From: Rossellomorea aquimaris
Lineage (GTDB): Bacteria > Bacillota > Bacilli > Bacillales > Bacillaceae_B
Assembly (NCBI RefSeq): GCF_000935355.1
Contig: NZ_JXZC01000005.1
Location: 62,001 to 126,000, forward strand
DNA: 64,000 nucleotides
Reading direction: 5' to 3'
The notes beneath the pieces were generated by a model that had not been told where the DNA came from, did not search any database, and saw only the letters and a program-made list of their open reading frames with translations. Position 1 is the stretch's first letter. Every line of letters starts with the position of its first letter. The translations under genes and the position numbers were made by a program. This document shows positions 9,219 through 18,292 of this stretch, one piece after another.

Positions 9219-9779
9219 TCATTCACTTCTATTCATCAACAAACCCATCTCATCAATGTTTAACTTCTCCTTTATCTTGCCTACAACTTCTCCAACACTG
9301 ACATTTTCAGTATCTATGTATTCCCCAAAGTTATTTTCTTGAAATGCTTTCAAACATTTATCTGTTTGCTGAAAACACCAATTCCCTTCTTCCTCACCGC
9401 GTGCTTTCAACCTTTTGTAGATTGTTTCCTTACTGGCTGTTAGGCAGAAGTGGTGAGTATCTTCATCTATTTCTTCAAATCCACTCTTAATAACATCGAA
9501 ATAGTCCATTTTCCTGATCGTCATGGGGACGATCAAGTCAACTCTATATTTTCCTACTAAGCGCTTTGCAACCTCTACAGTTAAGTCTCTCCATAACTGA
9601 AGATCTTGAAAATCGCCAGTTCCTGCTTCCATTCGTTTCTCTTTCTCGGGGATCACATGTCGTAACATGTACCCCACTACCTCCGGATCATAAATCATAC
9701 TATTCTCCAACTCTTTATGAAGCTCATTTGCAATAGTGGTTTTCCCTGCACCAAAAGCTCCATTTATCATAATAATCAT
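9219..9779 (-). CDS. TmrB-like P-loop ATPase/kinase
   Basis: 186 residues. Walker A GAFGAGKTT is at residues 8-16. The text follows the B. subtilis TmrB pattern closely: N-terminal MIxxINGAFGAGKTT, then YDPEVVGYMLR, LIVPMTI, HHFxLxASKETIYKRLKARG and a Cys-containing QTDKCL helix. TmrB gives tunicamycin resistance, apparently by binding the drug at the membrane. Function here is by resemblance only. Ends 22 nt before the DinB gene, so the two may be cotranscribed. Confidence 0.8.
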   Translation of the reverse strand: MIIMINGAFGAGKTTIANELHKELENSMIYDPEVVGYMLRHVIPEKEKRMEAGTGDFQDLQLWRDLTVEVAKRLVGKYRVDLIVPMTIRKMDYFDVIKSGFEEIDEDTHHFCLTASKETIYKRLKARGEEEGNWCFQQTDKCLKAFQENNFGEYIDTENVSVGEVVGKIKEKLNIDEMGLLMNRSE

Positions 9780-9860
9780 GTTTATCTCCCTATATAGAAT
9801 AATTTTTTGAATGATAATAAAGGCAGTTGCCGTTTTAGAGTGCTTTCATTAAAGATTCGC

Positions 9861-10703
9861 TTAAACCAAACAATGAAAATCCTTCACCATACTGCTGAAT
9901 TTTTCTTTTTCCTCTAAATGAGGCGAATGGTCACTATCCTCGAAAATATAGAATGATGAATTTGGAACAAGATCAAAAATTTCTTCAGAATAAATAAATG
10001 GGCATCGAGAGTCGTGCTTTCCACAAAAAATAATTGTCGGGGTTTGGATTGTTGAAAGGTCTTCCCTGATATCATATGTTGGCAATTCGGAATAAGAGTA
10101 ATAATCCAAACGCTTTTGAACCACTATACCGCTGGTTGGCTTAGAAAAGTACTCCTCGAATCTGCCCGGGTCATACAAGGACATCTCGGTCCATTCCCTG
10201 CTTGCTTGTACCCGTTCTTCTTTTGTTGATTCTTCAGACTTAAGTATGGAAACGATCTCTTTCAATCTATTGTTTTCGGGATGCTTGTCACAATAGATAC
10301 TCTCCTGATGTTCCACATATTCATTTGTAGCTGATGCTCCACCTACAACCAACCGTTTTAAAGAATCAGGATGCTGTGCAGCATAAACCAATCCGAGCAT
10401 CCCTCCAGTCGAGTGGCCGGCAAAGTTCCAATCATCATACCCCAATGCAACCCGGACGGCTTCTAAATCCTTGCATGTTTCAATCATACTTAACTCGCCT
10501 TCATCTCTAACCTCTGTGGAATTCCCGGTTTCTTTAAGATTTACAAGGTACACCTTAAAATCGTCCACAAACCTGTCCGCAAAATGATAGCCACGCTCGT
10601 TAAATTCGTTATATAGATGAGTCACACATAATGGTTCACCATTCCCGGCTTCAAATACTTCAAAAGCCCCTCGTTCTGTTTGAATTAGTTTCTGTACCCA
10701 CAT
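9861..10703 (-). CDS. alpha/beta hydrolase
   Basis: 280 residues. Nucleophile elbow GHSTGGMLGLVYA near 117-129, acid in IIFCGKHDSRCP near 227-238, and catalytic His in FEDSDHSPHLEEK near 262. The fold resembles proline iminopeptidase or non-haem haloperoxidase-like enzymes, but the N-terminal beta strands are unusual (ICVTHLYNEFNERGYHFADR region without an HGGPG motif). ATG at 10703 follows GGGGGAG. No signal peptide; cytoplasmic. Confidence 0.82.
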   Translation of the reverse strand: MWVQKLIQTERGAFEVFEAGNGEPLCVTHLYNEFNERGYHFADRFVDDFKVYLVNLKETGNSTEVRDEGELSMIETCKDLEAVRVALGYDDWNFAGHSTGGMLGLVYAAQHPDSLKRLVVGGASATNEYVEHQESIYCDKHPENNRLKEIVSILKSEESTKEERVQASREWTEMSLYDPGRFEEYFSKPTSGIVVQKRLDYYSYSELPTYDIREDLSTIQTPTIIFCGKHDSRCPFIYSEEIFDLVPNSSFYIFEDSDHSPHLEEKEKFSSMVKDFHCLV

Positions 10704-10842
10704 AATGTCTCCCCCGTTCTTTTCATGGTCGGTTAACTGAATACAACAAAAGATTTTTTTCTAAGACATTTACTTACTACCTATTAGACGTTATTCAAAG
10801 AGTGAAAGTTTCGATTTCTTTCATTAACTTACGAATAGTAAA

Positions 10843-10883
10843 GGGCAATAGCCGCAGATCAAGGTGATCTGCGGCTATTGCCC
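10843..10883 (-). terminator. long perfect hairpin, terminator of the GNAT gene
   Basis: 19-bp perfect arms (GGGCAATAGCCGCAGATCA and its complement) around a 3-nt loop. The minus-strand T tract is weak (TTTACTATT), so it may also protect mRNA ends. Confidence 0.7.
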
Positions 10884-10902
10884 TCTTTATCAAAAGGAGA
10901 GT

Positions 10903-11373
10903 TTATAAATCTATTCCCATCCGCCTCATTTTTGTCTTTAAATTCATAGATTCATAGAATTTTATAGCATCTTCGTTAAACTCCCACACGCCTAATTCTA
11001 ATGAGTCAGCTTCTATCTTCTTTGCGAACTCCACTATTTCCCCAAAGAATCGTTTCCCCAGCCCTTTTCCTCTGCACATACGATCGACACCAAAATCGTC
11101 CATATAGACCACTTTCTTTGGAATGAGAATGGGCCTTTCCGCTGTATGTTTTATCGTAAGGATGGTATAAGCGATGGGTTGGTCTTCTTCCACCAAGAAT
11201 ACCTTCGTGTCTTCTCCATCTATCAAATTGTTGAAATACTCTTTGTCTAACGTGGTATCAGCCAGCCGATAATGGTCCGGTCTTTTCTTTACATGAATTT
11301 CGTGAACTTGTCTTTGTAGCTGATGAACCGCATCATAATCATTCTTGGTGGCTTCTCTCATATGTATATCCAA
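10903..11373 (-). CDS. GNAT-family N-acetyltransferase
   Basis: 156 residues from a TTG at 11373, chosen because AGGGGG stands 7 nt before it. Start MDIHMREATKNDYDAVHQL; acetyl-CoA pyrophosphate loop region DRMCRGKGLGKRFFGEI (the R/Q-x-x-G-x-G/A pattern as CRGKGLGK). The C-terminal LELGVWEFNEDAIKFYESMN is the typical GNAT strand-helix. Acetyl acceptor unknown. Monocistronic, with its own hairpin downstream. Confidence 0.85.
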   Translation of the reverse strand: MDIHMREATKNDYDAVHQLQRQVHEIHVKKRPDHYRLADTTLDKEYFNNLIDGEDTKVFLVEEDQPIAYTILTIKHTAERPILIPKKVVYMDDFGVDRMCRGKGLGKRFFGEIVEFAKKIEADSLELGVWEFNEDAIKFYESMNLKTKMRRMGIDL

Positions 11374-11439
11374 TATATGTCCCCCTGATCGTTGTTGTTT
11401 GAGTTTTTGTGACTGACTTATTAAAGCATACTGGCCCAT

Positions 11440-11773
11440 TGGTATAATAATTTCAACAAAAAAAGCGTTAACCCTTCTTAGATCAACGCCCTTAACTTTA
11501 TATCAACTTTCATCCCTTTTAAAGAAATCACTGCATTACTCATTTTTTCCTCTTATATAGTACGCTGGATGGCTTATACCCCACTACTCAGTATTACCGA
11601 TATTCTGTATTACTTAGTACCGTGTTAAAAAAAGGACTGAATAGTGAAGACGTAAATACCTCATTTGTAACCAACTATTCAGTAGGCATTATCTATTGCA
11701 TTTATTTTTTGAATTGCTTTTGCAAAAGAGGTCCTAGCGTTAAGAAGAGGCGAAAACCCACTGGACCTGATAG
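11440..11773. other. intergenic, no gene seen
   Basis: About 330 AT-rich bases between two minus-strand genes. The only structure noticed is a short GCGTT/AACGC stem near 11465-11490. I see no RNA gene or start with a ribosome binding site. Confidence 0.4.
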
Positions 11774-12112
11774 TTAGTCACGACCAATCGAATCGTTCAA
11801 TTTAGCGCGATGCTTGTCACTCCAAGTTTCCGAACCCTTCACCAGTTCATCACAGAAAGCAGCCACGTCCTCACCTGTGAGGTCAGTCACTTTCCTGCCT
11901 TCCGCTGCACCTTCCTCGAACAGGTCGAGAATGCCATTGAAGATACGGCTGGTGTCCTTCCAGTCGGTGAGACCACTAGTGGTCCACATATATTTTTGGA
12001 TCGCTTTGTAAGCGTGGAGGTACTCATTTGGAAGAGTCTTCGCACGCGCCTCCATCTCCTTCCATTCCCGCTTATCAGCCAGACTTCCGGTGATTTTTTC
12101 AATAAACTTCAT
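11774..12112 (-). CDS. DUF1048 domain protein
   Basis: 112 residues matching DUF1048: short helical protein with [20 protein letters not shown] and [10 protein letters not shown], then an acidic [20 protein letters not shown] segment. Function unknown. It starts one base after the TAA of the PadR gene (stop and start read TAAAATG), so it is translationally coupled to it. PadR/DUF1048 pairs recur in Bacilli and the DUF1048 protein may act with the regulator. Confidence 0.88.
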   Translation of the reverse strand: MKFIEKITGSLADKREWKEMEARAKTLPNEYLHAYKAIQKYMWTTSGLTDWKDTSRIFNGILDLFEEGAAEGRKVTDLTGEDVAAFCDELVKGSETWSDKHRAKLNDSIGRD

Positions 12113-12113
12113 T

Positions 12114-12452
12114 TTATCCTCTCCTTTTGATTTCTTTCGTTTTGAGTTCGTTCATTTTGCTTGAGACGAAATCCCATTTCCCCCAGAAAACCTCGAGCTT
12201 CTCACGACCTGCTGCGTTGAGTGTGTAAAATTTTCTAGGTGGCCCCACAGTAGATCGCTTTTTTTCAATGTCCACCAGATTGTTTTTCTCAAGGCGCATG
12301 GTGATCGTATACACGGTGCCTTCGACCACATCAGTGAAACCAAGATCTCTCAGCTGTTGCGTGATTTCATAGCCATACGTTTCACCACGGCTGATCATCT
12401 CAAGCACACAACCCTCAAGCACCCCTTTCAGCATTTCTGTGAAGTTTTCCAA
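12114..12452 (-). CDS. PadR-family transcriptional regulator
   Basis: 112 residues from a TTG at 12452 (GGGGGTG 5-6 nt upstream), giving [20 protein letters not shown], the usual N-terminus of this PadR group. The winged helix continues [20 protein letters not shown] and [15 protein letters not shown], with the beta wing at [13 protein letters not shown]. PadR proteins usually repress their own operon until a ligand binds. A promoter (TTGACA-18-TACTAT) and a palindrome at the transcription start support autoregulation. Confidence 0.9.
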   Translation of the reverse strand: MENFTEMLKGVLEGCVLEMISRGETYGYEITQQLRDLGFTDVVEGTVYTITMRLEKNNLVDIEKKRSTVGPPRKFYTLNAAGREKLEVFWGKWDFVSSKMNELKTKEIKRRG

Positions 12453-12523
12453 ACATTCACCCCCATATTTGTATTTCATTATACTTTCGGTACTCTCATC
12501 ACAGTCATTTTCCACCCTGTACT

Positions 12524-12575
12524 TAGTAACACTTACTACTGGTATATAGTATGACAAAGTAGTGTGGTGTGTCAA
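12524..12575 (-). promoter_or_regulatory. SigA promoter and operator for padR-DUF1048
   Basis: Minus-strand TTGACA (12575-12570), 18-nt spacer, TACTAT (12551-12546). The palindrome TAGTAA-CAC-TTACTA (12524-12538) covers the predicted start site, a good repressor position. Confidence 0.6.
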
Positions 12576-12608
12576 CAAATATTTATGATATACAATGCAT
12601 AACAAGCA

Positions 12609-12673
12609 TTGACAGGTTTATATATGCAGTATAAGATACACATATAATAACTATGCATAGATTTACTATGCAT
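12609..12673 (+). promoter_or_regulatory. SigA promoter and operator for the padR-SEDS operon
   Basis: TTGACA (12609-12614), 17-nt spacer, TAAGAT (12632-12637). Just downstream is an inverted repeat ATGCATAG-ATTTA-CTATGCAT (12653-12673), a likely operator for the PadR protein encoded next. Confidence 0.65.
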
Positions 12674-12690
12674 CCGGAGGTAGAGTATCT

Positions 12691-13035
12691 ATGAAGATAA
12701 GTAAAGAGTTGCTTAAAGGGAGTACCACTACTCTTATTTTAAGCTTGCTTCATGCTAAACCAATGTATGGGTATGAAATCATTAAAGAACTGGAGTCGAA
12801 GTCTGACGGGATATTCAGCTTGAAAGAAGGAACGATCTATCCTATCCTTCACACCCTCGAGGAAAAAGGGTTGATTGTCTCTTACTGGGGAGAAGGGACT
12901 GGAAAGAGAAAGAGAAAATATTACAAGTTAAATGACTCCGGAAGAGAATTTATCCAGGAAAAAAAAGAAGAATGGTCCGTTTTCAAAAATGCAGTTGACG
13001 AAGTACTAAATGGAGAGAAAATCATATGGGAGTAG
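12691..13035 (+). CDS. PadR-family transcriptional regulator
   Basis: 114 residues: MKISKELLKGSTTTLILSLL, then YGYEIIKELESKS, EGTIYPILHTLEEKGLI and the wing WGEGTGKRKRKYYKLNDSG. This is the classical short PadR layout (winged HTH plus one dimerisation helix). The ribosome binding site is CCGGAGG. Its 3' end overlaps the SEDS gene start by 10 nt, so it very probably controls that gene. Distinct in sequence from the neighbouring divergent PadR. Confidence 0.92.
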   Translation: MKISKELLKGSTTTLILSLLHAKPMYGYEIIKELESKSDGIFSLKEGTIYPILHTLEEKGLIVSYWGEGTGKRKRKYYKLNDSGREFIQEKKEEWSVFKNAVDEVLNGEKIIWE

Positions 13036-14282
13036 AAAAGAAGTTCGAAGTGTATATTGAAAAATTGTGTAAACGGATCAGGAATAAGGATGTACATGCT
13101 AGTATAAAGCTTGAAATAAACGATCATCTTCATGCACTTAAAGAGGATGCCATGCAGAGAGGTCTCTCTGAAGAAGAAGCCATAGATAAAGCATTGAACC
13201 ATATGGGAGATGCAGAAGTATTGGGGAAGCAGTTAAACAAGACACATAAAGCCCCAATGGATGCTAAAACCATTCTTCCAGTGCTGGCAGCATCCCTATT
13301 TGGGCTGTTTGTCATGTACTATTTACAATTTCATTCAGCTATTATAGAGCTTCATCAAATGAATGTATTTAATAAAAGTCTTGTTTTTTACTTGATCGGC
13401 CTTCTGCTCATGCTAAGCCTGTTTACCTTTGATTACAGAAGATTGCTAAAGTACTCCAATCACTTTTATGTAGGAACTATCCTCATTCTTTTATTGACCG
13501 TTTTAATCGGTGTTAGAGTCGATGGCGTGCCATATTTAAATGTAGGAGTTGCCAGTATTAACTTCACGGAAATCACTCCATTTCTTCTGGTCATTTCTTT
13601 TGCAGGAATCTTTCATTCATGGAATTGGAAAGAGAATCAAAAGTCTTGGGTAGGAACAGGCATCCTTTCCATACCTATCATTTTATTGGCAACGACAGGA
13701 GCCTTTGCAGCTACTTTTATTAGTATTATTGTCTGCACAGTGATCATGCTTGTGTCGAAAGCCACTCTCAAACAAGCTATAACGTTTTCAACAGTAGCTA
13801 CCATATGGCCAATCGTGCATCTGTTCGTTCAAGCTCAAACGTATACACTGACAAGTCCTTATGCTGACCTAAAGTTAGGAGACGCAGATTTTATAGGAAA
13901 AACCCTTCATGACACTCCTAGTTTTATTTCTGAAGTCCATACAGATTTCATCTTTGCTTATACCATCTACTCATTTGGCTGGTTGGCCGCCACCATTGCT
14001 TTCGTGTTGATTGGATATTTCATTTACAGAATCTCCAGTACGGCTAAAAGCGTGAAACATGTGTATGGTAAACTGCTTATAATAGGCTTGGCAGCTACAT
14101 TCACAGTTCAGTTTATATTAAGCATCCTTACAAACCTGGGGTTATCGGTTCTGCCTGGTGTAGCCATGCCATTCATGAGTTTTGGTGGCTCACATATTTT
14201 GCTTGAAATGATTGCCGTAGGGTTAATATTAAGCATCTATAGGAAACGAAAAACAGTTGATCAACCTTTAGCATACAACTAA
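13026..14282 (+). CDS. FtsW/RodA/SpoVE (SEDS)-like membrane protein with permease-prefix domain
   Basis: 418 residues. Residues 1-75 are a soluble prefix (KLEINDHLHALKEDAMQRGL, EEEAIDKALNHMGDAE) like the permease-prefix domains found with PadR-linked membrane proteins. After this come about ten membrane helices. The E-x-H-T-D-F-I-F-A motif near 302-310 and the C-terminal PFMSFGGSHILLEMIAVG are SEDS signatures. SEDS proteins polymerise peptidoglycan glycan strands with a partner class B PBP; no PBP gene is adjacent. Function may be cell-wall synthesis under an inducing stress. The HTD aspartate is kept, so activity is possible. Confidence 0.82.
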   Translation: MGVEKKFEVYIEKLCKRIRNKDVHASIKLEINDHLHALKEDAMQRGLSEEEAIDKALNHMGDAEVLGKQLNKTHKAPMDAKTILPVLAASLFGLFVMYYLQFHSAIIELHQMNVFNKSLVFYLIGLLLMLSLFTFDYRRLLKYSNHFYVGTILILLLTVLIGVRVDGVPYLNVGVASINFTEITPFLLVISFAGIFHSWNWKENQKSWVGTGILSIPIILLATTGAFAATFISIIVCTVIMLVSKATLKQAITFSTVATIWPIVHLFVQAQTYTLTSPYADLKLGDADFIGKTLHDTPSFISEVHTDFIFAYTIYSFGWLAATIAFVLIGYFIYRISSTAKSVKHVYGKLLIIGLAATFTVQFILSILTNLGLSVLPGVAMPFMSFGGSHILLEMIAVGLILSIYRKRKTVDQPLAYN

Positions 14283-14320
14283 ATGAAGAAAATAGATTGT
14301 AATGGGGCTTTTAGCAGCCG

Positions 14321-14344
14321 CAGCAAGTTCTTGCTGTTTTGATT
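14321..14344 (+). terminator. terminator of the padR-SEDS operon
   Basis: Arms CAGCAAG/CTTGCTG followed by TTTTGATT, 39 nt after the stop. Confidence 0.6.
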
Positions 14345-14358
14345 CATATTTTATATAA

Positions 14359-14403
14359 AAGAGACTGGGTAGAGTGATCCGTCCCTATTCTACTTAGTCT
14401 CTT
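14359..14403 (-). terminator. terminator-like hairpin downstream of the methyltransferase
   Basis: 15-bp stem AAGAGACTAAGTAGA with TCTACCCAGTCTCTT (two G-U), then TTATATAAAAT on the minus strand. Confidence 0.55.
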
Positions 14404-14562
14404 GCTCAATATAAAATCAACGCAACTTGGCAATCATCATTAGATTTCCCCGTGCGGTTTGCGTGCCGTCTAAAGTGGCAAACCATCCAGTCAGGCTGAT
14501 GCTCTTTCTCCCACGACCAATTGTATTATTCAAATTAGCTGACTCCAGAAAACTCAATCCAA

Positions 14563-15288
14563 TCACTCATTTTCCAGCCGTTTTTTTGACATAGCCTTTA
14601 CTATAAGAAAGTGAGGACTGGTCATGAGATAGTGATAAGACTTTTCTTTCACTTCTTTCATCTTTTCATGCGGTTGGGGTTCAATCAACTCATCGAGATT
14701 GAAAAATTGAGTGGTTTCATTATTGATACTTTGCATGGGTCTCCTGTAAAAACTTACGTCAATCGTAATATTCGGTTTGTTCCAGGTTTCTGTGAGGAGT
14801 TGGGTTTCAAAATAATCCTTGCAATTATGTCTTGTATAGTCCATGAACGGGTGATGAACCGAAAATAAAAAGGTTCCACCAGCTTTTAGAATGCGGTTGA
14901 ATTCTTGAAATGGTTGGGTCCAATCCTTGAGATAATGAAGCGTAAGTGAGCTTACGATCACATCAAAGGAATCATCTTCAAACGGAAGGGGTTCTTGAAG
15001 ATCATGGCATAGGAATGTCGCTTCTTCACCTAAACGATGCTTCGCTGCTTTCACCATTTCGGAGCTGATATCAATGCCCGTAACTTCCGCCCCTTGAAGC
15101 AATAACTGCGAAGAATACCATCCAGCTGCACAACCGGCATCAAGCACTTTTTTCCCTTTTAATTGTGGCGGCAAAGCCTTCATCATCGCAGGGCGTTCAT
15201 AATATGCGTTATAGGGACTTTTCTCATCGACGTCGTTTTGATATGTATCTGCTAACTTATTATAAATGTCTTTAGTAGGATTTCTCAT
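14563..15288 (-). CDS. class I SAM-dependent methyltransferase
   Basis: 241 residues from ATG at 15288 (GAGGG at 7 nt). Motif I is [16 protein letters not shown], followed by [19 protein letters not shown] (acidic ribose-binding Asp in D-I-S), motif [17 protein letters not shown], and motif [18 protein letters not shown]. The family resembles UbiE/MenG-like small-molecule methyltransferases. Substrate not inferable. Monocistronic; predicted cytoplasmic. Confidence 0.88.
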   Translation of the reverse strand: MRNPTKDIYNKLADTYQNDVDEKSPYNAYYERPAMMKALPPQLKGKKVLDAGCAAGWYSSQLLLQGAEVTGIDISSEMVKAAKHRLGEEATFLCHDLQEPLPFEDDSFDVIVSSLTLHYLKDWTQPFQEFNRILKAGGTFLFSVHHPFMDYTRHNCKDYFETQLLTETWNKPNITIDVSFYRRPMQSINNETTQFFNLDELIEPQPHEKMKEVKEKSYHYLMTSPHFLIVKAMSKKRLENE

Positions 15289-15403
15289 TAAAATTCCCTC
15301 TTTCATTCCTTGTTATAGAAAATCCATTATTAGTAACCTAGTTTCCGATAAAAGGGGTAAGCACCAAAAAGAAAAAACCACCTTGTTGAATAAAAAAATT
15401 TAC

Positions 15404-15838
15404 TTATTCACAATGGTTACGTTCAAAATGTTTCCCATCCCTCGGGAAACTCCCCTCTGGTGGTGTCCATACGCTCTGGCAAATATTTTCTTTATCTACC
15501 ACTGAGTAAGTATACGTCCACCCTTTTTCGTTTTCAAACTCTACACTTAATTGATAAGGGTTGTATTGCCTCCCAGTCCCAGTTTGATGGCGAATTTCCC
15601 ACCCTTGATTGGGATACTTTTCCTCAAGAAAAAGATTCAGTTGTTCTGTCTTCTTGGATACTTGATAATCAACCCAATAGGGTCGAATAACGAAGAATGA
15701 AAGGAATAGTACAGTTATAGAGGACGCGGCAATTAAACTCCTTTTTCTACTCTTTTTAGGCATTAACAATGTGGCTGCAAAGATGATCATGATAAAAGCA
15801 GCTGTCATTGTCATTTCTATTCCTGTTATTGGATGCAC
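15404..15838 (-). CDS. membrane protein of unknown function
   Basis: 144 residues from a GTG at 15838, placed 7 nt after GGAGGAGGG. Two hydrophobic segments (AAFIMIIFAATLLM and SLIAASSITVLFLSFFVI) are followed by an extracytoplasmic-looking soluble tail with KYPNQGWEIRHQTG and WTYTYSVVDKENIC. The tail resembles small Bacillus proteins that monitor the envelope, but I do not recognise a family. Confidence 0.65.
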   Translation of the reverse strand: MHPITGIEMTMTAAFIMIIFAATLLMPKKSRKRSLIAASSITVLFLSFFVIRPYWVDYQVSKKTEQLNLFLEEKYPNQGWEIRHQTGTGRQYNPYQLSVEFENEKGWTYTYSVVDKENICQSVWTPPEGSFPRDGKHFERNHCE

Positions 15839-15955
15839 GAATATCCCTCCTCCCTCATCATTCCCAGCTTTCAACTACCGATAGCTGAATAATGGTAGCC
15901 GTCACTTTTTCTGACTGGACCTCCTGTTATTGCCCCTAAAATTGAATAATGATGC

Positions 15956-16714
15956 TCACTGTTTTAAATATTCATCATAAAGCAACTCCATTGCTTCAAT
16001 AATCTTACTGTCAGCATCCTGACTGTTTAATCTATTAGGTAAGTGAATTGCCCCTAATGCAAAGATATAAGGGTTTTCATTAAAGTCACCAATTATTCCG
16101 ATATCAACAGCAACATTATCTAGTCCACCTGTCATATGGTTTAGATGGTGTGCTGGTATTTGATTTATATCTCCCTTTTGTCTAACCAATCCGTTAATGA
16201 TTGGTGTCCATATGAGAGGATGTGTTTTGTACCCTTGATAGATACGTATCATCAAATCAAGCATTTCGTTTAGCTGAGCCTTATTTTCAAGATCCCTTGG
16301 GTTTTCAGTAACATTTATTGTAGGATAATAAGACTGGATGGACTTATTTAACTTTTTCCAGCCACCACAAAAATGAACTATACATCTAGCAATATAGCTA
16401 TCGTGACAAGCAATCATTACTTCAACCGCCTCCCTCAGAGGAAGACTTTGTCTGTTTTGCAGATGAGGATAAAGTTCTTTGCTGTCTTCTTCTGGATTAA
16501 ATGATACTCCTTCAACAATGGCATCCCAATTAACCAAATCATCCTCTACCCATTTCGCTACACAAAATGCTATCGCTACTTTTGCTGCTGATGCAAGGGG
16601 GATTTTAAGTTCACTATTTAGAGAGGTATTTTCTTTGTTTTCTTTAGTGGAAAATATAGTTATCCCTACCTCTCCAACATCTATTTCTTTAAGTTTTTCT
16701 ATAACTTTACTCAC
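15956..16714 (-). CDS. beta-lactamase-fold serine hydrolase, degenerate motifs, no signal peptide
   Basis: 252 residues. The class A beta-lactamase fold is suggested by PLASAAKVAIAF (S-x-x-K at 42-45) and the C-terminal GGLDNVAVDIGIIGDFNENP strand set. However, the SDN position reads H-D-S (104-106) and the KTG position reads M-T-G (194-196), so the Lys is lost. There is no signal peptide, which argues against a periplasmic or secreted lactamase. Acylation may be possible, but classical beta-lactam hydrolysis is doubtful. Ends near an AT-rich spacer; monocistronic. Confidence 0.72.
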   Translation of the reverse strand: MSKVIEKLKEIDVGEVGITIFSTKENKENTSLNSELKIPLASAAKVAIAFCVAKWVEDDLVNWDAIVEGVSFNPEEDSKELYPHLQNRQSLPLREAVEVMIACHDSYIARCIVHFCGGWKKLNKSIQSYYPTINVTENPRDLENKAQLNEMLDLMIRIYQGYKTHPLIWTPIINGLVRQKGDINQIPAHHLNHMTGGLDNVAVDIGIIGDFNENPYIFALGAIHLPNRLNSQDADSKIIEAMELLYDEYLKQ

Positions 16715-16834
16715 TTTTCTTCACCTGCTTCGTTTTCTTTGCTTCATTCTTGAACACATATTCCATTATTGGGCCCTATATAGGAATTTTTAGCTTCTAC
16801 TAGTGGGTTAACTGATATGGTTTATTAATGGGAA

Positions 16835-17134
16835 TCAGTCAGCTGATTTCCATTTATAAACCCGTTTGCGGAAGATACTATATATTCCCAAGCCAAGGTA
16901 AAAAAGAATACCCACTGCCATTATGATATGTCCCCAAACCATCCACCCCATTCCAGTCCACCCTCTGATATACACAATCCCTATAATAAAGGCGATGTAT
17001 CCGAGAAGTATAACGATGAAGGGAGTGATTACCACTTTTTTAAACTGTGTAAACAAAAAGTGAACAAGAAACAAAATAACAATTACACTCAAGACTTCAA
17101 CAGATGTTACCGCTTTCCAAAAATATTCCCCCAT
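16835..17134 (-). CDS. small integral membrane protein
   Basis: 99 residues with three strong hydrophobic helices (VLSVIVILFLVHFLFT, VVITPFIVILLGYIAFIIG, VWGHIIMAVGILFYLGLG) and a basic tail FRKRVYKWKSAD. Ribosome binding site GGGGGAG before ATG. No family recognised; a short inverted repeat overlaps its stop codon. Confidence 0.65.
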   Translation of the reverse strand: MGEYFWKAVTSVEVLSVIVILFLVHFLFTQFKKVVITPFIVILLGYIAFIIGIVYIRGWTGMGWMVWGHIIMAVGILFYLGLGIYSIFRKRVYKWKSAD

Positions 17135-17241
17135 ACAAAAATCTCCCCCTAAATATTGATCTTTACATTCCGACCTTCAACTTAATACCAATTATTCCAA
17201 AATACAGCAACTTACTCAAGGGGATATCGAAAACTAAATAG

Positions 17242-17267
17242 AGGCTCATCCTGTTCCGGATAAGCCT
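17242..17267 (-). terminator. terminator of the HAD gene
   Basis: Minus-strand AGGCTTATCC/GGATGAGCCT stem (one G-U), then CTATTTAGTTTT. Confidence 0.65.
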
Positions 17268-17285
17268 TCGTTTATTAAGTAAGAT

Positions 17286-18068
17286 CTATGCATGAATTTG
17301 TTTAAATTTTTTTGAAAGAGTAATGATTTTTTCTACAATTTCTTGTTCGCAGTTTGCATTCATTGATATCGTTTCTTTTGCAAAAGGAGCTAAATGTTTG
17401 TGGTGACCAATCATAACCGTATGTAATGCGTTTTCGAACATTGAGATATCATTCGCATCGTTCCCAAAAGCAATATATGTATTTTCTTCTATTCCAAGCT
17501 TCTTTAATGCACTCCATTTATTGATTCCACTTGGGCTGATATCCAGTACATTTTCGTTACCGTGTGTATTTACATAGACATTGAGTTTCGAGAGTTTTAC
17601 TGATAGTTCATCCATATTATTTGAGGTAAGAAACAGAATCTTAACGATCGAATCAAGAGAATCCATACTAACCATTCTGGCTAACTTTGCAGGGTCTACA
17701 TTTTGAAGTATAGGGTGTGAATCTGGCCCAGTATACGCATAGTCCCAATGACCGTCTACTAGATAAGTAGCATTATATTCATGGATAAGTTTTTTTATTT
17801 CTCTCATTTCATCTGTCGAGAACGAGTTGGAATGAATTACTTTTCCTTCTTTTGATAGTAAAGAACCATTCCCACCAATCATTGTATAATGGTGAAATGC
17901 TTCGTCTATGACAGGTAGCATATCTCGGATCGGTCTTGCCGAGGCGAAAATGACTTCTATACCTGATTCTGTCAACTCCGACAATGAATGAAGGATCTTT
18001 CTGGAGATTGGTTGTCCTTTAAAACAAATTGTTCCGTCTAAGTCAAAAACAAATCTCAAAAAACTCAC
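17286..18068 (-). CDS. HAD-superfamily phosphatase, Cof/IIB type
   Basis: 260 residues. Motif I is VFDLDGTICFKGQ (nucleophile and acid Asp near 9-11), motif II is VIFASARPIRDM, the cap lies at about 80-180, and motif IV is IAFGNDANDISMFENA. These Mg2+-dependent enzymes dephosphorylate sugar phosphates, nucleotides or FMN. Cap sequence does not settle the substrate. Overlaps no neighbour; own terminator. Confidence 0.88.
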   Translation of the reverse strand: MSFLRFVFDLDGTICFKGQPISRKILHSLSELTESGIEVIFASARPIRDMLPVIDEAFHHYTMIGGNGSLLSKEGKVIHSNSFSTDEMREIKKLIHEYNATYLVDGHWDYAYTGPDSHPILQNVDPAKLARMVSMDSLDSIVKILFLTSNNMDELSVKLSKLNVYVNTHGNENVLDISPSGINKWSALKKLGIEENTYIAFGNDANDISMFENALHTVMIGHHKHLAPFAKETISMNANCEQEIVEKIITLSKKFKQIHA

Positions 18069-18205
18069 TCACTTCCGCATAGATGATATTCCAAATTATA
18101 GCACAAAAATAATTACTTCATCTAATTCTCCCTAATTAGATACAGTTCACCGTACCGCCTTCATAGGTGATTACTCATGATAATTTTTTGAAATTTCCCT
18201 CCAAG

Positions 18206-18238
18206 CAAAAAGGATCTGAGAGCTTACTTTCAGATCCT
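18206..18238 (-). terminator. terminator of the AlkD-like gene
   Basis: Minus-strand AGGATCTGA/TCAGATCCT stem followed by TTTTTGC. Confidence 0.75.
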
Positions 18239-18292
18239 GTCCATATTGAGCTTTATTTTCCCATCGAACCCTTATGAATTTTTCAGAGGTAC

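Noticed and set aside
11810-12130. Plus-strand frames over the DUF1048 gene
   Set aside because: Antisense of a recognised family gene coupled to PadR.
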